Positions 29,377 through 39,175 of a stretch of 64,000 bases of DNA are shown piece by piece (the stretch's first letter is position 1; every line of letters begins with the position of its first letter). Position numbers and translations under genes: made by a program. The DNA is taken from the NCBI GenBank assembly GCA_947175325.1, contig CAMWME010000006.1, positions 1 to 64,000 of the forward strand, written 5' to 3'. The notes beneath the pieces are model-generated. The model worked only from the letters and a program-made list of their open reading frames with translations, had not been told where the DNA came from and did not search any database. The stretch is from an uncultured Clostridia bacterium. GTDB lineage: Bacteria; Bacillota; Clostridia; Christensenellales; Borkfalkiaceae.

Positions 29377-30855
29377 TTAGCCATTCGTTCCGTCACGCAA
29401 AGCTTCTAAAAGCTCAACGGCAATTCCTTTGCGCGCGGCGCAGACTGCAACGACGCTTTCACGGTAAGTTCGCACCAAAACCTCTCGCCGTCCGTCGAAG
29501 GCAATTTCAATAAACTTAGTAAACCCGAAGTTCTGCGGCGCCTCGTCAAGCGTAAAGCTTGCACCGTACTTTGCCAAAATTTCAAAAACCGTAAAAAGTC
29601 CTATACCGCTACCGCCCACGCCCGCGCGGGTAGTAACTTGCTCCAAACCGAGCTTTTTAAGCACCTCTTCATAGAACTGTTCGCCGCTGTCGTAAATACG
29701 GATAAGCGGCTTTTTGTTTTCCGTTTCGCCAAGTTCTACGCGCACTTTCGCATTGGGCGAGCCGAGGGCGGAGTGCATAGCGTTATCGCAAAGGTAGCTA
29801 AGCAACTTATGTACGTCGATTTTATCCAGAGCGTTTTCGGTAAACCAATTTTTAACGTCTGCGGAAATATCTGCGCTTGCCGTAAAGCTTTTACGCTCCG
29901 CCGCGGTAAACAACTGAATTATCGGCGCGTCGATTACCCTTACTCCCGTTTGCGGAATATTTTGCAAGCTGCACTTTACGTTTGCCAAATTCATCTCATC
30001 CAAAACATGTTGCAACAAATCCCGAAGAGCGCGCAGCTCGGCGCAATCGGTTTGTGCCGCAACGCTTTCCGCAAGAAGGGCGCAGTTAGGCAAAGCTTTA
30101 TTTAGATAATGAAATTGTTTAGCGGACACGGCAACCTTCAAATCATTTTCAGCGGCGTCTGATTTTAACTCCGCTATTTCATCCTCCAAGAGCTTGACGT
30201 TCTGCTGTTCAACCCCTTTGCGGTAATTGTAGGTAATATGCCTCCTCCACCACAAAATAAGAAGCAGTCCGAATAGCGTTAGTATAAGCACACCGGTATC
30301 ATATATAGATTCAGTAGCGTTTTTTGTATATACAATCATCCATGCAAAAATACAACCCACACTGAGAAACAATAATATTTCAAATGTCGCAGTTTCCCCT
30401 TTCGGGTTCACTCCACTCCGTAGCCTCTTTATTTTAAACAAAAGAAAAACACCAACAATTTGAATTGCGCTAATTGATAATTGTGTAATAACGTTTTTAA
30501 CGGTTTCGTTTTTAATAAGGTACAAAACTGCGGCAATAGGAAAGCTTAAAATAAGGCTTGCGGCAAATGTAATTGCAGAAATGCCCAGCGCAATCGTACC
30601 TACCGTAACCGTTTCGTAAAAGGTTTTTCTGAACCGAACAAATAAAAATGCAACGCCGAAAATAAGGAACCCTATTGGAACAAGTATTTTTACATAGATT
30701 TTTACAAAATGCAAAACTGCAGATAATGCAATAAACAGCGGAATATCAAACAAATCCCAAGCTTTTAGCTTTATGCGCTGCAATTTAGTATAGGCATACA
30801 AAATGCATATGAAAATGGCGGTGAATTTAATTAAAGATAAAATAAAATCAATCAT
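29377..30855 (-). CDS. AgrC/GHKL-type sensor histidine kinase
   Basis: Multi-TM N-terminus; LLSYLCDNAMHSAL N-box and GVGGSGIGLFTVFEIL G-box. Confidence 0.85.
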   Translation of the reverse strand: MIDFILSLIKFTAIFICILYAYTKLQRIKLKAWDLFDIPLFIALSAVLHFVKIYVKILVPIGFLIFGVAFLFVRFRKTFYETVTVGTIALGISAITFAASLILSFPIAAVLYLIKNETVKNVITQLSISAIQIVGVFLLFKIKRLRSGVNPKGETATFEILLFLSVGCIFAWMIVYTKNATESIYDTGVLILTLFGLLLILWWRRHITYNYRKGVEQQNVKLLEDEIAELKSDAAENDLKVAVSAKQFHYLNKALPNCALLAESVAAQTDCAELRALRDLLQHVLDEMNLANVKCSLQNIPQTGVRVIDAPIIQLFTAAERKSFTASADISADVKNWFTENALDKIDVHKLLSYLCDNAMHSALGSPNAKVRVELGETENKKPLIRIYDSGEQFYEEVLKKLGLEQVTTRAGVGGSGIGLFTVFEILAKYGASFTLDEAPQNFGFTKFIEIAFDGRREVLVRTYRESVVAVCAARKGIAVELLEALRDGTNG

Positions 30856-30956
30856 AGGCGTATTATATCACAAAAGTAGTTAAAATTCGATAAAACCTCC
30901 CAGAATTTTACAAGCCCTCCTCTTTTACACTCAAAGAAAAAGGAGGGCTTTTACAA

Positions 30957-31016
30957 ATGTTTTGGAACTATCTTAAAGAAGTTTGGTCTTGGCTTGTATC
31001 TTTCATGGGTGTCTAA
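30957..31016 (+). CDS. small peptide MFWNYLKEVWSWLVSFMGV (19 aa), unannotated
   Basis: ATG 30957, TAA 31014-31016; AGGAGG at 30941-30946; followed by strong terminator 31026-31057. Confidence 0.55.
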   Translation: MFWNYLKEVWSWLVSFMGV

Positions 31017-31025
31017 TCACAAACA

Positions 31026-31057
31026 AAAAGCGGGTTGCAAAATTGCAACCCGCTTTT
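31026..31057. terminator. bidirectional terminator
   Basis: aaaagcgggttgcaa/ttgcaacccgctttt perfect arms. Confidence 0.8.
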
Positions 31058-31063
31058 ACTTTA

Positions 31064-31843
31064 TTAATTAAAATGGTTTATAACCCGTTGTTTGTAGAAA
31101 AATACGAACTCGTAAACGGTCGGCGCGTATTTATCTTTACGCAACTGCGCGGTGTAATACTTTTGTAAGTTATTTATGTCTGCGTTTTCCCAAGTATTGT
31201 CTATCGCGTACTGCATTGCGTGCATAACTGCGCTTTCGCTTTTGTTATACTTCGCGCCGATTGTCTTTCCCCAATTTTGATTTTCACCGTTGGCGGCCAA
31301 AATAATTGCCTCAACCAAGTATCCATAGCCCGCGTTTTTTACTCTTACGCCAAGCTTATTGAACTCGGCTTGCACGAATTCTCGCATTTTGTTGTCCAGC
31401 TGACCTTCGGTAAGCTGCGTCGGCGGGTCCTCTTCGCAGCCCAAAATTTCGGGCATAACTCTGAGTAGATGGTCTATCACCATTTTGGGCGAATAACCTT
31501 TCTGCCATTTCGCGAACTCGTAATCCGCGCCCAGCTTTTTCGTGCGAATACGCGTAACTTTACTCGCGCTGTTTGTGTTGATAACTATGTACGGCTTGGG
31601 GCTGAGAACGGTAGAACGCAGCTTGTCCAAAAGGTCCATTCCGTCGCCGCTGCCGTCTTGAAGCTCTAAATCCAAAATTACCGCGTGGGGTTTTTTGTTG
31701 CGGATAAAGTCAAACGCCTCGTTTGAAGATTTCAAAACGCCCGCAAGGCAAAGCTTGTCCGCGTTTGCGTTAATCTCTTGGGTCAAGGCGTTGCTGTCGT
31801 TTTCGTCGTCCTCAACGATAAGTACGCTAAGTTTGTTCGTCAT
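31064..31843 (-). CDS. response regulator: receiver + Spo0A-C-like DNA-binding domain
   Basis: LIVEDDENDSNAL receiver; C-terminus LGVRVKNAGYGYLVEAI...KYNKSESAVMHAMQYAIDNTWENADINNLQKYY...APTVYEFVFFYKQRVI resembles the Spo0A effector domain. Confidence 0.85.
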   Translation of the reverse strand: MTNKLSVLIVEDDENDSNALTQEINANADKLCLAGVLKSSNEAFDFIRNKKPHAVILDLELQDGSGDGMDLLDKLRSTVLSPKPYIVINTNSASKVTRIRTKKLGADYEFAKWQKGYSPKMVIDHLLRVMPEILGCEEDPPTQLTEGQLDNKMREFVQAEFNKLGVRVKNAGYGYLVEAIILAANGENQNWGKTIGAKYNKSESAVMHAMQYAIDNTWENADINNLQKYYTAQLRKDKYAPTVYEFVFFYKQRVINHFN

Positions 31844-32014
31844 AAGTGCTCCTATATTTTTATTATAGTACAAAACCCGCTTTGCCAGCCGTTTATTTAA
31901 AACGACTGATTCCAACAGCATTTTTTACGCATTATAAAAAATTTTATCCTCAATTTGTTAAAAGCATATTCGAATCCCACAGTCAGAGTCCGTCATTCAA
32001 CCCGAAAAACAAGC

Positions 32015-32040
32015 AAAAAAGGGGCAAAAATGCCCCAAAA
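32015..32040 (-). terminator. terminator of the dnd-associated operon
   Basis: Minus strand GGGGCATTTTTGCCCC followed by TTTTTT. Confidence 0.65.
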
Positions 32041-32131
32041 TCAGCCGTTTTCGATGATTTTTTAACCTTTACTCCCCTTTTTACTCCCAAATTTTCTCCA
32101 ACTTTGGGAGTAAAAATTTTTCATTAAAAAT

Positions 32132-32164
32132 GAATGACGGACTCGCCACTTTTGTCCGTCATTC
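32132..32164. repeat. 11-bp perfect inverted repeat at island edge
   Basis: gaatgacggac (32132-32142) / gtccgtcattc (32154-32164); third copy gtccgtcattc at 31988-31998. Confidence 0.7.
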
Positions 32165-32208
32165 TAATGAGTCAGCGGGTTTATTTGAACACATAAAACT
32201 TAATAGTT

Positions 32209-32688
32209 TCATTTTTTCTCATAATACTTAATAGCTATATTAAACGCATCTAGAAACTCTTCCCTTGATGTTGGTTTATCAACCAAAGGGTACTCATTTA
32301 ATAGATAATAGCCCTTAAGTGCATATGCATTTAGAGTTTTAACCCCTTCTTCTGATAATAAAGAATCGTCTTCACTTAGATATTTCAACATTATTTCTTC
32401 AAGCTTGCTACTTTGAGTATCAATGCCCAATCGTTTAGCTTCTGTAGCTATTAGCAATCCAGCAATATGCGCTTTATAATCCGCATAAGGTTTAGGATAT
32501 TTCTCAACAATATCTCGAAAACCGGTCGTATCATTGTCTAACTGAACAGCCGACATACCAATTAATGCACAGCAATAGTAAACATCGAACTGCATAAATT
32601 TGTTCTTATCTGATACCGAATGGGACCCTTCAGTATTTATAATACTATCAAAAAAAGAATAGGCGTTTTGAGAAATTTGAAAATGCAT
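32209..32688 (-). CDS. uncharacterised 159-aa protein, last gene of dnd-associated operon
   Basis: ORF abuts the ATPase gene (32688). Confidence 0.7.
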   Translation of the reverse strand: MHFQISQNAYSFFDSIINTEGSHSVSDKNKFMQFDVYYCCALIGMSAVQLDNDTTGFRDIVEKYPKPYADYKAHIAGLLIATEAKRLGIDTQSSKLEEIMLKYLSEDDSLLSEEGVKTLNAYALKGYYLLNEYPLVDKPTSREEFLDAFNIAIKYYEKK

Positions 32689-34604
32689 TATTCTACTTCT
32701 CCTTTATGTTCTTGCTGATAGGAATCGAAAAACTTTTCGCCCTCGTGTATTTCAACCTCTCCACTATCTTTAGATGCAATTACGGTCAAAAATTGAGTAT
32801 TGTCTTTTTTATAGAACCTATCCGCAAATCGATCAACCTCTGCAGATTGTACAAACGCAATCATTTGATTAAATACTTTGGGGATAATGGCTGCAACCGC
32901 TTTTCGTTTGTCAAAATCCATTTTCCCTGTGGGCGAATCAATAATAAACGGAAATTCCAATTCGGCATCTTCAAATAACGTTCCAAGAAAGCAATAGCCT
33001 ATACTTAACGTTTGCCCTTCACTTGCCCCATTTCTGTTTCTTAGCTTTATATAGCGATCAATGTTTTCTATTTCAATATTATCATCAGTAATAACTGTTT
33101 TAATTTTTTCATTCGTCTTTCTAATTATTTCAGTCTTCAATGCATCTGTAGCTTTTTCTTTAATAGCTAAAATTAGTTTTTCGACAGCTGTTTTTCTGCG
33201 AAGTGCACTGTTTGTTCTTGTCGCTGAAGCGATTTTATTTTCATATTTATTGAGCTCAAGCCTTGCTTTATGTAGATTGTTTTGCTCATCTAATTCATTA
33301 TTTGACTCGTCTTTTGATTCAATACGCTCAAGCTTATCCTTAGCAATCGCTATTAATTCCCTAAGCTTATATATTTCGGATTGAAGCTGTTCTGTCTTAT
33401 CTCCGCCAGCCTTTAATAATTTTTCTTCATTTATCGTTCGCCTTTTTCTTATGTTTTCTTCTTGCAAACGTAATTCTCCTAATAAATCAAAAGCGTCTTG
33501 TGCGCGTGAATCAAAGCTACTTTCAATAAGGCAACTCTTAATTATATTTAATACAGCTTGTCGGTCACCGCCTAGATAACGTTCCGCATTCTTTAATATT
33601 GCATCCCGCTCATTCTCTCCTATACAACGATCACATATACATTTTTGAGCATTCGCTAATTCAATGAAAAAGTCTTTCGAACTATTCTTCGGTAATTTGA
33701 GCTTTTGCATACCTTGCCCCAATTCAAGCATTCGCGCAGAAAAAGAATCACTGAGCAAATACGGAGATTTTACAAGTGCAAGAAGCTCATTTACTTGCGA
33801 ACTAATTTTCCCTCTGTTTTCTTCCGCCTCTTTAATCAATCCTTGTTTTTCTTGATTGAGTGCAATAGATTGCTTATGTAGTTCATTCAGATTATCTTCC
33901 TTCTCTATTAGCTGGGATTGATAAATAGCTAAATCTGAACTTAGTAGGCTTCGCTCAGCTTCAAGCTTGATGATTGTTTTTTCGATTGCATCCTTCCTTG
34001 TTCGCAAATTGCTTATGGAGCTATTCGTGCCTTTGCTGCCACCTTCGGCACTTTGAATATCTTCCAATATTTTGTTATTCATTGATAATATGTAATCCAA
34101 CTCATCTAAGCGATAAAGGTAGCGTATTGTTTCTTCTGCTTCATTAGATGTTCTATCCATTGACTTTTTGGCTTGTTCTCCGTCAAACACAAAACGGCTG
34201 ACAAACTCTGGAGTAAATATCCCTCTAAGAGCCTCAGGAAGACGAAGACCTCTTTCTCTTCCTCTGGGCGGCACCACAGTATCAATCATTGCTGCCCCAT
34301 TTTTATAATTCAAGCTGAGAATATATTTGTACTGTCTATTATCAAATTTTACAGTTAAACTAAATTCTCCTAAATCAGCCGAAATAACAGAGGGCGCAAA
34401 CTCCTTGATCTTCTCTGAGCTCCAATTGACAGCACTTCCATCTAATAATCCCTTGATAAGTTGAATAATCGTCGTCTTACCAGTGCCATTCGCCATCATA
34501 ACAAAATTATTTTTTATTGCTTCATCATTATGATGAAAAAATAATTTTAAAGAAGAAATCTTGCGGATGTTGATACATTCCAATTCAAGAACGGTCATTC
34601 TCAT
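32688..34604 (-). CDS. SMC/Rad50-like ABC ATPase with CxCxxC motif
   Basis: Walker A MANGTGKTT; KCICDRC hook-like motif; signature SEGQTLSIGYC; Walker B FPFIIDSPTG. Confidence 0.88.
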   Translation of the reverse strand: MRMTVLELECINIRKISSLKLFFHHNDEAIKNNFVMMANGTGKTTIIQLIKGLLDGSAVNWSSEKIKEFAPSVISADLGEFSLTVKFDNRQYKYILSLNYKNGAAMIDTVVPPRGRERGLRLPEALRGIFTPEFVSRFVFDGEQAKKSMDRTSNEAEETIRYLYRLDELDYILSMNNKILEDIQSAEGGSKGTNSSISNLRTRKDAIEKTIIKLEAERSLLSSDLAIYQSQLIEKEDNLNELHKQSIALNQEKQGLIKEAEENRGKISSQVNELLALVKSPYLLSDSFSARMLELGQGMQKLKLPKNSSKDFFIELANAQKCICDRCIGENERDAILKNAERYLGGDRQAVLNIIKSCLIESSFDSRAQDAFDLLGELRLQEENIRKRRTINEEKLLKAGGDKTEQLQSEIYKLRELIAIAKDKLERIESKDESNNELDEQNNLHKARLELNKYENKIASATRTNSALRRKTAVEKLILAIKEKATDALKTEIIRKTNEKIKTVITDDNIEIENIDRYIKLRNRNGASEGQTLSIGYCFLGTLFEDAELEFPFIIDSPTGKMDFDKRKAVAAIIPKVFNQMIAFVQSAEVDRFADRFYKKDNTQFLTVIASKDSGEVEIHEGEKFFDSYQQEHKGEVE

Positions 34605-34789
34605 TGTGAATCAACCTCCTTCAATTCGTCATCATCAAGCAAAGAAAGAATATGCTTTAAATCGCTTTCCTGAGCATTATCATCAAATTTATTTTTTATA
34701 AATTGCTTAAAAGCAGATTTAAAGTCTTCAGAGTATATTGATCCGTCTACAACCGTATCAATTATACTTTCAATAGTCTTATTCCTCAT
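34601..34789 (-). CDS. 62-aa uncharacterised protein
   Basis: Overlaps both neighbouring ORFs by 4-11 bp (translational coupling). Confidence 0.65.
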   Translation of the reverse strand: MRNKTIESIIDTVVDGSIYSEDFKSAFKQFIKNKFDDNAQESDLKHILSLLDDDELKEVDSQ

Positions 34790-36695
34790 CTTCTATCCTC
34801 CGTATTTTTGATAATTCCGTTAACCATTCACTACGTTCATGGTCAGTATCTGAATCGTTTTCTTTATCACCATCATTTAGAATAAAATCTATTATATTAG
34901 CTACTTTATCGGGGTTATTTTTATCTAATCTTAAAGCTCGTCCTATTCTTTGTGTAGTTACCAATCTTGAACGATCTGAAGCAAACAAAAATATATTTGA
35001 CACACAACTTATATCTATCCCCTCAGAGATTTTTTTACAAGTAACCAAACAATTTATTTCCCCGTTTGCAAATTTTTCCAAGTTGACTTTTTCGTCATCA
35101 CCGTAATAAGTATGATAGCGATCTGTATACTTAATGAGAACTTCTTGTAAAATCTCGCCATACTCCATTGTTTGGACAAATATTATGCTTTTATTTAGAA
35201 GTTCACGACGTTTAGAGATTAGTTTTTCAAATTCTTCAATTTTATTTATTGCAGTTTTATTGACTAATGAGAGCTGCGTGAACATATCTGTATCGTTGAC
35301 AATTTCGCCATTCTTTTTTCTAGCACTAAAAGCTGCAATAATTCTCCTCTTTTTTTCACGCTCTTCAGCAGAAAGAACATATTGCAACGGCACATAACTG
35401 AATTCACACAAAATACCTTTTCGAATCGCATCTTTTAAAGAAAACTCAAAAATAATCTCTCCTATTTCTTCTCTGATAAAGTCATTCCCAATATCATCAT
35501 ATTCGCGTTCGGGAGTAGCGCTTAATCCTAGCCTATATTTATATTGAGATAATCTTCCAGATAATGCTTGAACAAACGAATTGGAACCGACACCATGGAC
35601 CTCGTCAAAAATGAATAATGTATCATCTCTATAATTCCCCGGAGATCTATCAAATAAGTTTAATAGTTTTTTTAAATCTTCTGCTTCGCGCGAAATAAGC
35701 AATAAAGAATCGTCAGGATGCATAATGAACGTATTCATCATTTTTTTGGATTCATAGTGATAATAGACCTGTTTATCAAGATAGTGTTCTCTCAACTGTT
35801 TCGCCCATTGGTCCAACAGATCAGTACCAAACATTGTAATAACAACACGTTTGATCTTCCGTTCCTCAAAAAGTTGGTCCATAATTTTCATGGCAGTAAT
35901 AGTCTTCCCCGTTCCCGTTGCCATTGCAAGAATACCATGTTCTTTTTCCATAAAACGAGAAACTGCAATATCTTGGTGTTCCCACTTATTCTTTGCCTTG
36001 TGCGCAAAAGAATATGGTCTATCTGCGGAACGTAATTTAAATATCCTATTTTTAATTGCATGCGGAATCGAATAAATTTTAAGATTTGGATCTTTGCTAT
36101 CCCACAACCTATTAAATCGATTTATGTCGTAATAAACATATTCTTTCGTTCCAGCCCAAGTGCTAAACACCTTTATGCCTTCATAGTTTTGGAATCCATG
36201 AGCACTATCATTAATCGAGCCAGAAAACGATAGCGCCTCATCATCTCTATAAAAGATCCCAAACTTATCATGAAAATCTCCATTGCTTAAAGATTTGCAA
36301 GGTATTGCAAATTTAAGCTCAATGATTCCATCGTATAGCAACCAAGAAAATGTATTTAAAATATCTTTACTCATTTCGTTCTGCAAGGCTTCAACATTTT
36401 GTACCAAAGCCTCTTCTAATTTTTTAAATACACTCCCGTCGCTCTCATTAGCAGCAATAATCGCATCTAAATCTGCATTAGAAAGAATAGGACTTGTGAT
36501 AAGTCTCATTGTTCCCCCACGAGATGCAAAATCACTTAGACCTTCTAAATTGCACGTAAGCCAACCAGAAGTAAAATAACCTACACCACGATCCAATCTT
36601 GATGCCCACATAAACCCAGGCTTATACAATTCGTTTACGAGGTCATCCTCTGACGTATTAATACACAACTTAATTTTAGGATATTCCATACTCAT
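34779..36695 (-). CDS. PLD-like N-terminal domain fused to SF2 (DEAH-type) helicase
   Basis: HDKFGIFYRDDEALSFSGSINDS (HxK PLD-like); ATGTGKTITAMKI, DEVHG, LSATPERE, QRIGRALR. Confidence 0.9.
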   Translation of the reverse strand: MSMEYPKIKLCINTSEDDLVNELYKPGFMWASRLDRGVGYFTSGWLTCNLEGLSDFASRGGTMRLITSPILSNADLDAIIAANESDGSVFKKLEEALVQNVEALQNEMSKDILNTFSWLLYDGIIELKFAIPCKSLSNGDFHDKFGIFYRDDEALSFSGSINDSAHGFQNYEGIKVFSTWAGTKEYVYYDINRFNRLWDSKDPNLKIYSIPHAIKNRIFKLRSADRPYSFAHKAKNKWEHQDIAVSRFMEKEHGILAMATGTGKTITAMKIMDQLFEERKIKRVVITMFGTDLLDQWAKQLREHYLDKQVYYHYESKKMMNTFIMHPDDSLLLISREAEDLKKLLNLFDRSPGNYRDDTLFIFDEVHGVGSNSFVQALSGRLSQYKYRLGLSATPEREYDDIGNDFIREEIGEIIFEFSLKDAIRKGILCEFSYVPLQYVLSAEEREKKRRIIAAFSARKKNGEIVNDTDMFTQLSLVNKTAINKIEEFEKLISKRRELLNKSIIFVQTMEYGEILQEVLIKYTDRYHTYYGDDEKVNLEKFANGEINCLVTCKKISEGIDISCVSNIFLFASDRSRLVTTQRIGRALRLDKNNPDKVANIIDFILNDGDKENDSDTDHERSEWLTELSKIRRIEDEE

Positions 36696-36701
36696 CCCCC
36701 A

Positions 36702-37076
36702 CTATATGTTAGAGTCCAAATTGCAAAGATGATTATACAAATCTTTGCTATATCTTTTTTCGTTTTCCAATAATTTTGCACCACGATCCAAATGTGCTTT
36801 CACCATATTAGGAAAATATTCTTCTTCAGTTGTCGCTTTATTTTCCGTATTTATAATAGTCATTTTAAATAATAAATCATGGTCGCCAAAAATAGTTTGT
36901 CGACTCAACTCTAACCCATCATTATCCGTTTCAAAATCGACAGGACATAATTTACCTTCTCTAATTGAAAGCGCAATCGCAAGCTTAGAGAGTATAAATG
37001 GTGCCAAATTAAGCGATTGACCTAAATTCGCAAAAATTTTTTGCGTTTGTCTAGATGTATGTAATTTATTGGTCAT
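36702..37076 (-). CDS. dndE: DNA sulfur modification protein DndE
   Basis: SRQTQKIFANLGQSLNLAPFILSKLAIALSIREG...ELSRQTIFGDHDLLFKMTI. Confidence 0.88.
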   Translation of the reverse strand: MTNKLHTSRQTQKIFANLGQSLNLAPFILSKLAIALSIREGKLCPVDFETDNDGLELSRQTIFGDHDLLFKMTIINTENKATTEEEYFPNMVKAHLDRGAKLLENEKRYSKDLYNHLCNLDSNI

Positions 37077-39175
37077 ACATTTTCTCCAAAATATGTGTTT
37101 GCTATTATTTGTGTATTGCCATCTGAAGTATGATTAAGCACGTAAGTATCAGAAATAATATCTGAAACAACATGCTTATAATGTGCCACTATCTCCTCAT
37201 CTGTGGATAATATTATAATTTGTCCTTTTAACTCTTTAAAGAAATTTATTAGAATTTTTTCTCTATGTTCTCCATCAATCCTTGCGAATGGCGTATCAAT
37301 GATATATGGAACATTAATTTTATTAAGGTTAGACAAGGCTTGGTATAACGCCATGACAAAGATTTGCTTTTCACCAGCTGAAAGTTGTTGCTTGACTTCT
37401 ACGGGCAACTCAAACTCTTCAACTCCTTTCAAAAGTTTCTCTTGCAAAACTTCAAATGCATATAATCCGATTTGAGCTATTACATATTCGCTCCCATTGT
37501 CTAAAAGTGATTTCTTGATTGCTTTTGCGTTAAATTTTTTAATTTTATATGGAAGAACATTAAGATTTTCATCAATATGTATTCCATCTATTAAATCACT
37601 TTTATTAATTAATCCATTAAATCTAATTTTAAATTCTTGTTCGACTGCTCTTATACTTCTCTCGTATAGTATTTCTTGCAGTTCATCAAACGCTAATAGA
37701 GCCCTAGCAGAAATATCATTGATTGATTGCTTCTTCAAAACTGCTTCATAGTCTGATTTTGCTTTAGACAATTTTGATGAGCTTATTGCTTTGTTGGCAC
37801 GCAACTGTTGAAGTTCTTTATCAAGCTCAAGCAACTGTTTGGCTAGTGAAGCTTTTTGTTCATTCAGCTCACTTTTTTTCTGTAAATACTCATCATAATT
37901 CTCTACACTGCTACGTTCTATTTTCTTACGAATACGTTTAACACATTTCAAAGAAGCATCAATATCATCTGTAGCTTCCTTTATTCTACCAGTATCAAAA
38001 GCTAAAAGATTATTTATTTTTGCAATGACTTCAAACCTGTCAAAATCAGAAAGATTTAAAATTGACTTAATATTTCCAATCTCTGCCGAATAGTTACTTA
38101 TATCGAAAATTATTTTATCTGTAATATCTTTTGATAATTCAATATTGCAGTCTTGCAGAACTGTTAAAATGATATTTCTAACTTCGGGAGTATCAATTGT
38201 TGATTTTAAGTTTAAATTAATTTGCGATTGGTGTTCAAGCGCAATTTGATCCTTCAATTCTAAAAGCCTGCTTCGCAATATTATAAATGGAAGAACATTG
38301 TTTGCAATATCTTTCAGCCACTTCCTCTTCTCTTCTCGACGAGCTTCTTCTTTTGATATTTGCTCTTGCATTGACTTCCATTCTTTTTTAGAAATCCCAC
38401 CGCCTTTTGTATATGATTTTTCTAGTTGGATTAACTGTTCATCAATTGATAAAATTAATTTTTCAATATTCTTATATTCATCTTCTGCATTTTCAACTCT
38501 GACAGCAGCCATCTCATCTTCTTTTAAACATGTATCATATTCGTATGAAAAGGAAGAGTTTTCTTTTGTTTTATTTCTGGATATTCTTCTGAAATTTTCT
38601 CGAATAATTTCCATTGTGTCCAAATTACACAATTTCAAGAACGCCTCTTTAAAGTCAGAATCTTTGTTCCCATTAAACACAAAATCATTTAGCTTTTCAC
38701 CATCAAAAAAGTAAAATCTAAATAGATTTGGAGGAAGCAACTGAAGTATATAATTATTAAAATCTTCTCTTTCTGTAACCGATAAAACTTGATTATTTTT
38801 CCGCACCTCAAATATTTCAGTAATTCTTTTTACTCCCACTTTCCATTTTCGAATGAATGTATAAACATCATTATATTTTCCATCATCAAGCAAAAGATCC
38901 AAGTTGACCTCTGCTTCACTATTTTTTTGAAGTTTTATAGCAGAATTTATTAGCTTTTCAACCTCTATTAGATATTTAGAGTTTATCGCTTCATATCCAA
39001 AGGCCACACAACCATAAAGACAGATTTTAATAGCGTTAAAAAGAGTCGTTTTCCCTGCGCCATTTTTACCGCCTATCAGAACCATGCGCTTATCTACATC
39101 CTTTGTTGTAAAAATAAATTCATTTTCATCAACATATGGTCCTATATTTTTTAATCTAATTCGTTGTATCTTCAT
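37073..39175 (-). CDS. dndD: DNA sulfur modification protein DndD (ABC ATPase)
   Basis: IGPYVDENEFIF...LIGGKNGAGKTTLFNAIKICLYG; QQLSAGEKQIFVMALYQAL; operon position. Confidence 0.93.
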   Translation of the reverse strand: MKIQRIRLKNIGPYVDENEFIFTTKDVDKRMVLIGGKNGAGKTTLFNAIKICLYGCVAFGYEAINSKYLIEVEKLINSAIKLQKNSEAEVNLDLLLDDGKYNDVYTFIRKWKVGVKRITEIFEVRKNNQVLSVTEREDFNNYILQLLPPNLFRFYFFDGEKLNDFVFNGNKDSDFKEAFLKLCNLDTMEIIRENFRRISRNKTKENSSFSYEYDTCLKEDEMAAVRVENAEDEYKNIEKLILSIDEQLIQLEKSYTKGGGISKKEWKSMQEQISKEEARREEKRKWLKDIANNVLPFIILRSRLLELKDQIALEHQSQINLNLKSTIDTPEVRNIILTVLQDCNIELSKDITDKIIFDISNYSAEIGNIKSILNLSDFDRFEVIAKINNLLAFDTGRIKEATDDIDASLKCVKRIRKKIERSSVENYDEYLQKKSELNEQKASLAKQLLELDKELQQLRANKAISSSKLSKAKSDYEAVLKKQSINDISARALLAFDELQEILYERSIRAVEQEFKIRFNGLINKSDLIDGIHIDENLNVLPYKIKKFNAKAIKKSLLDNGSEYVIAQIGLYAFEVLQEKLLKGVEEFELPVEVKQQLSAGEKQIFVMALYQALSNLNKINVPYIIDTPFARIDGEHREKILINFFKELKGQIIILSTDEEIVAHYKHVVSDIISDTYVLNHTSDGNTQIIANTYFGENV

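Noticed and set aside
31846-32127. 93-aa plus-strand ORF
   Set aside because: Low-complexity, spans island edge and terminator sequence; no SD or domain signal.
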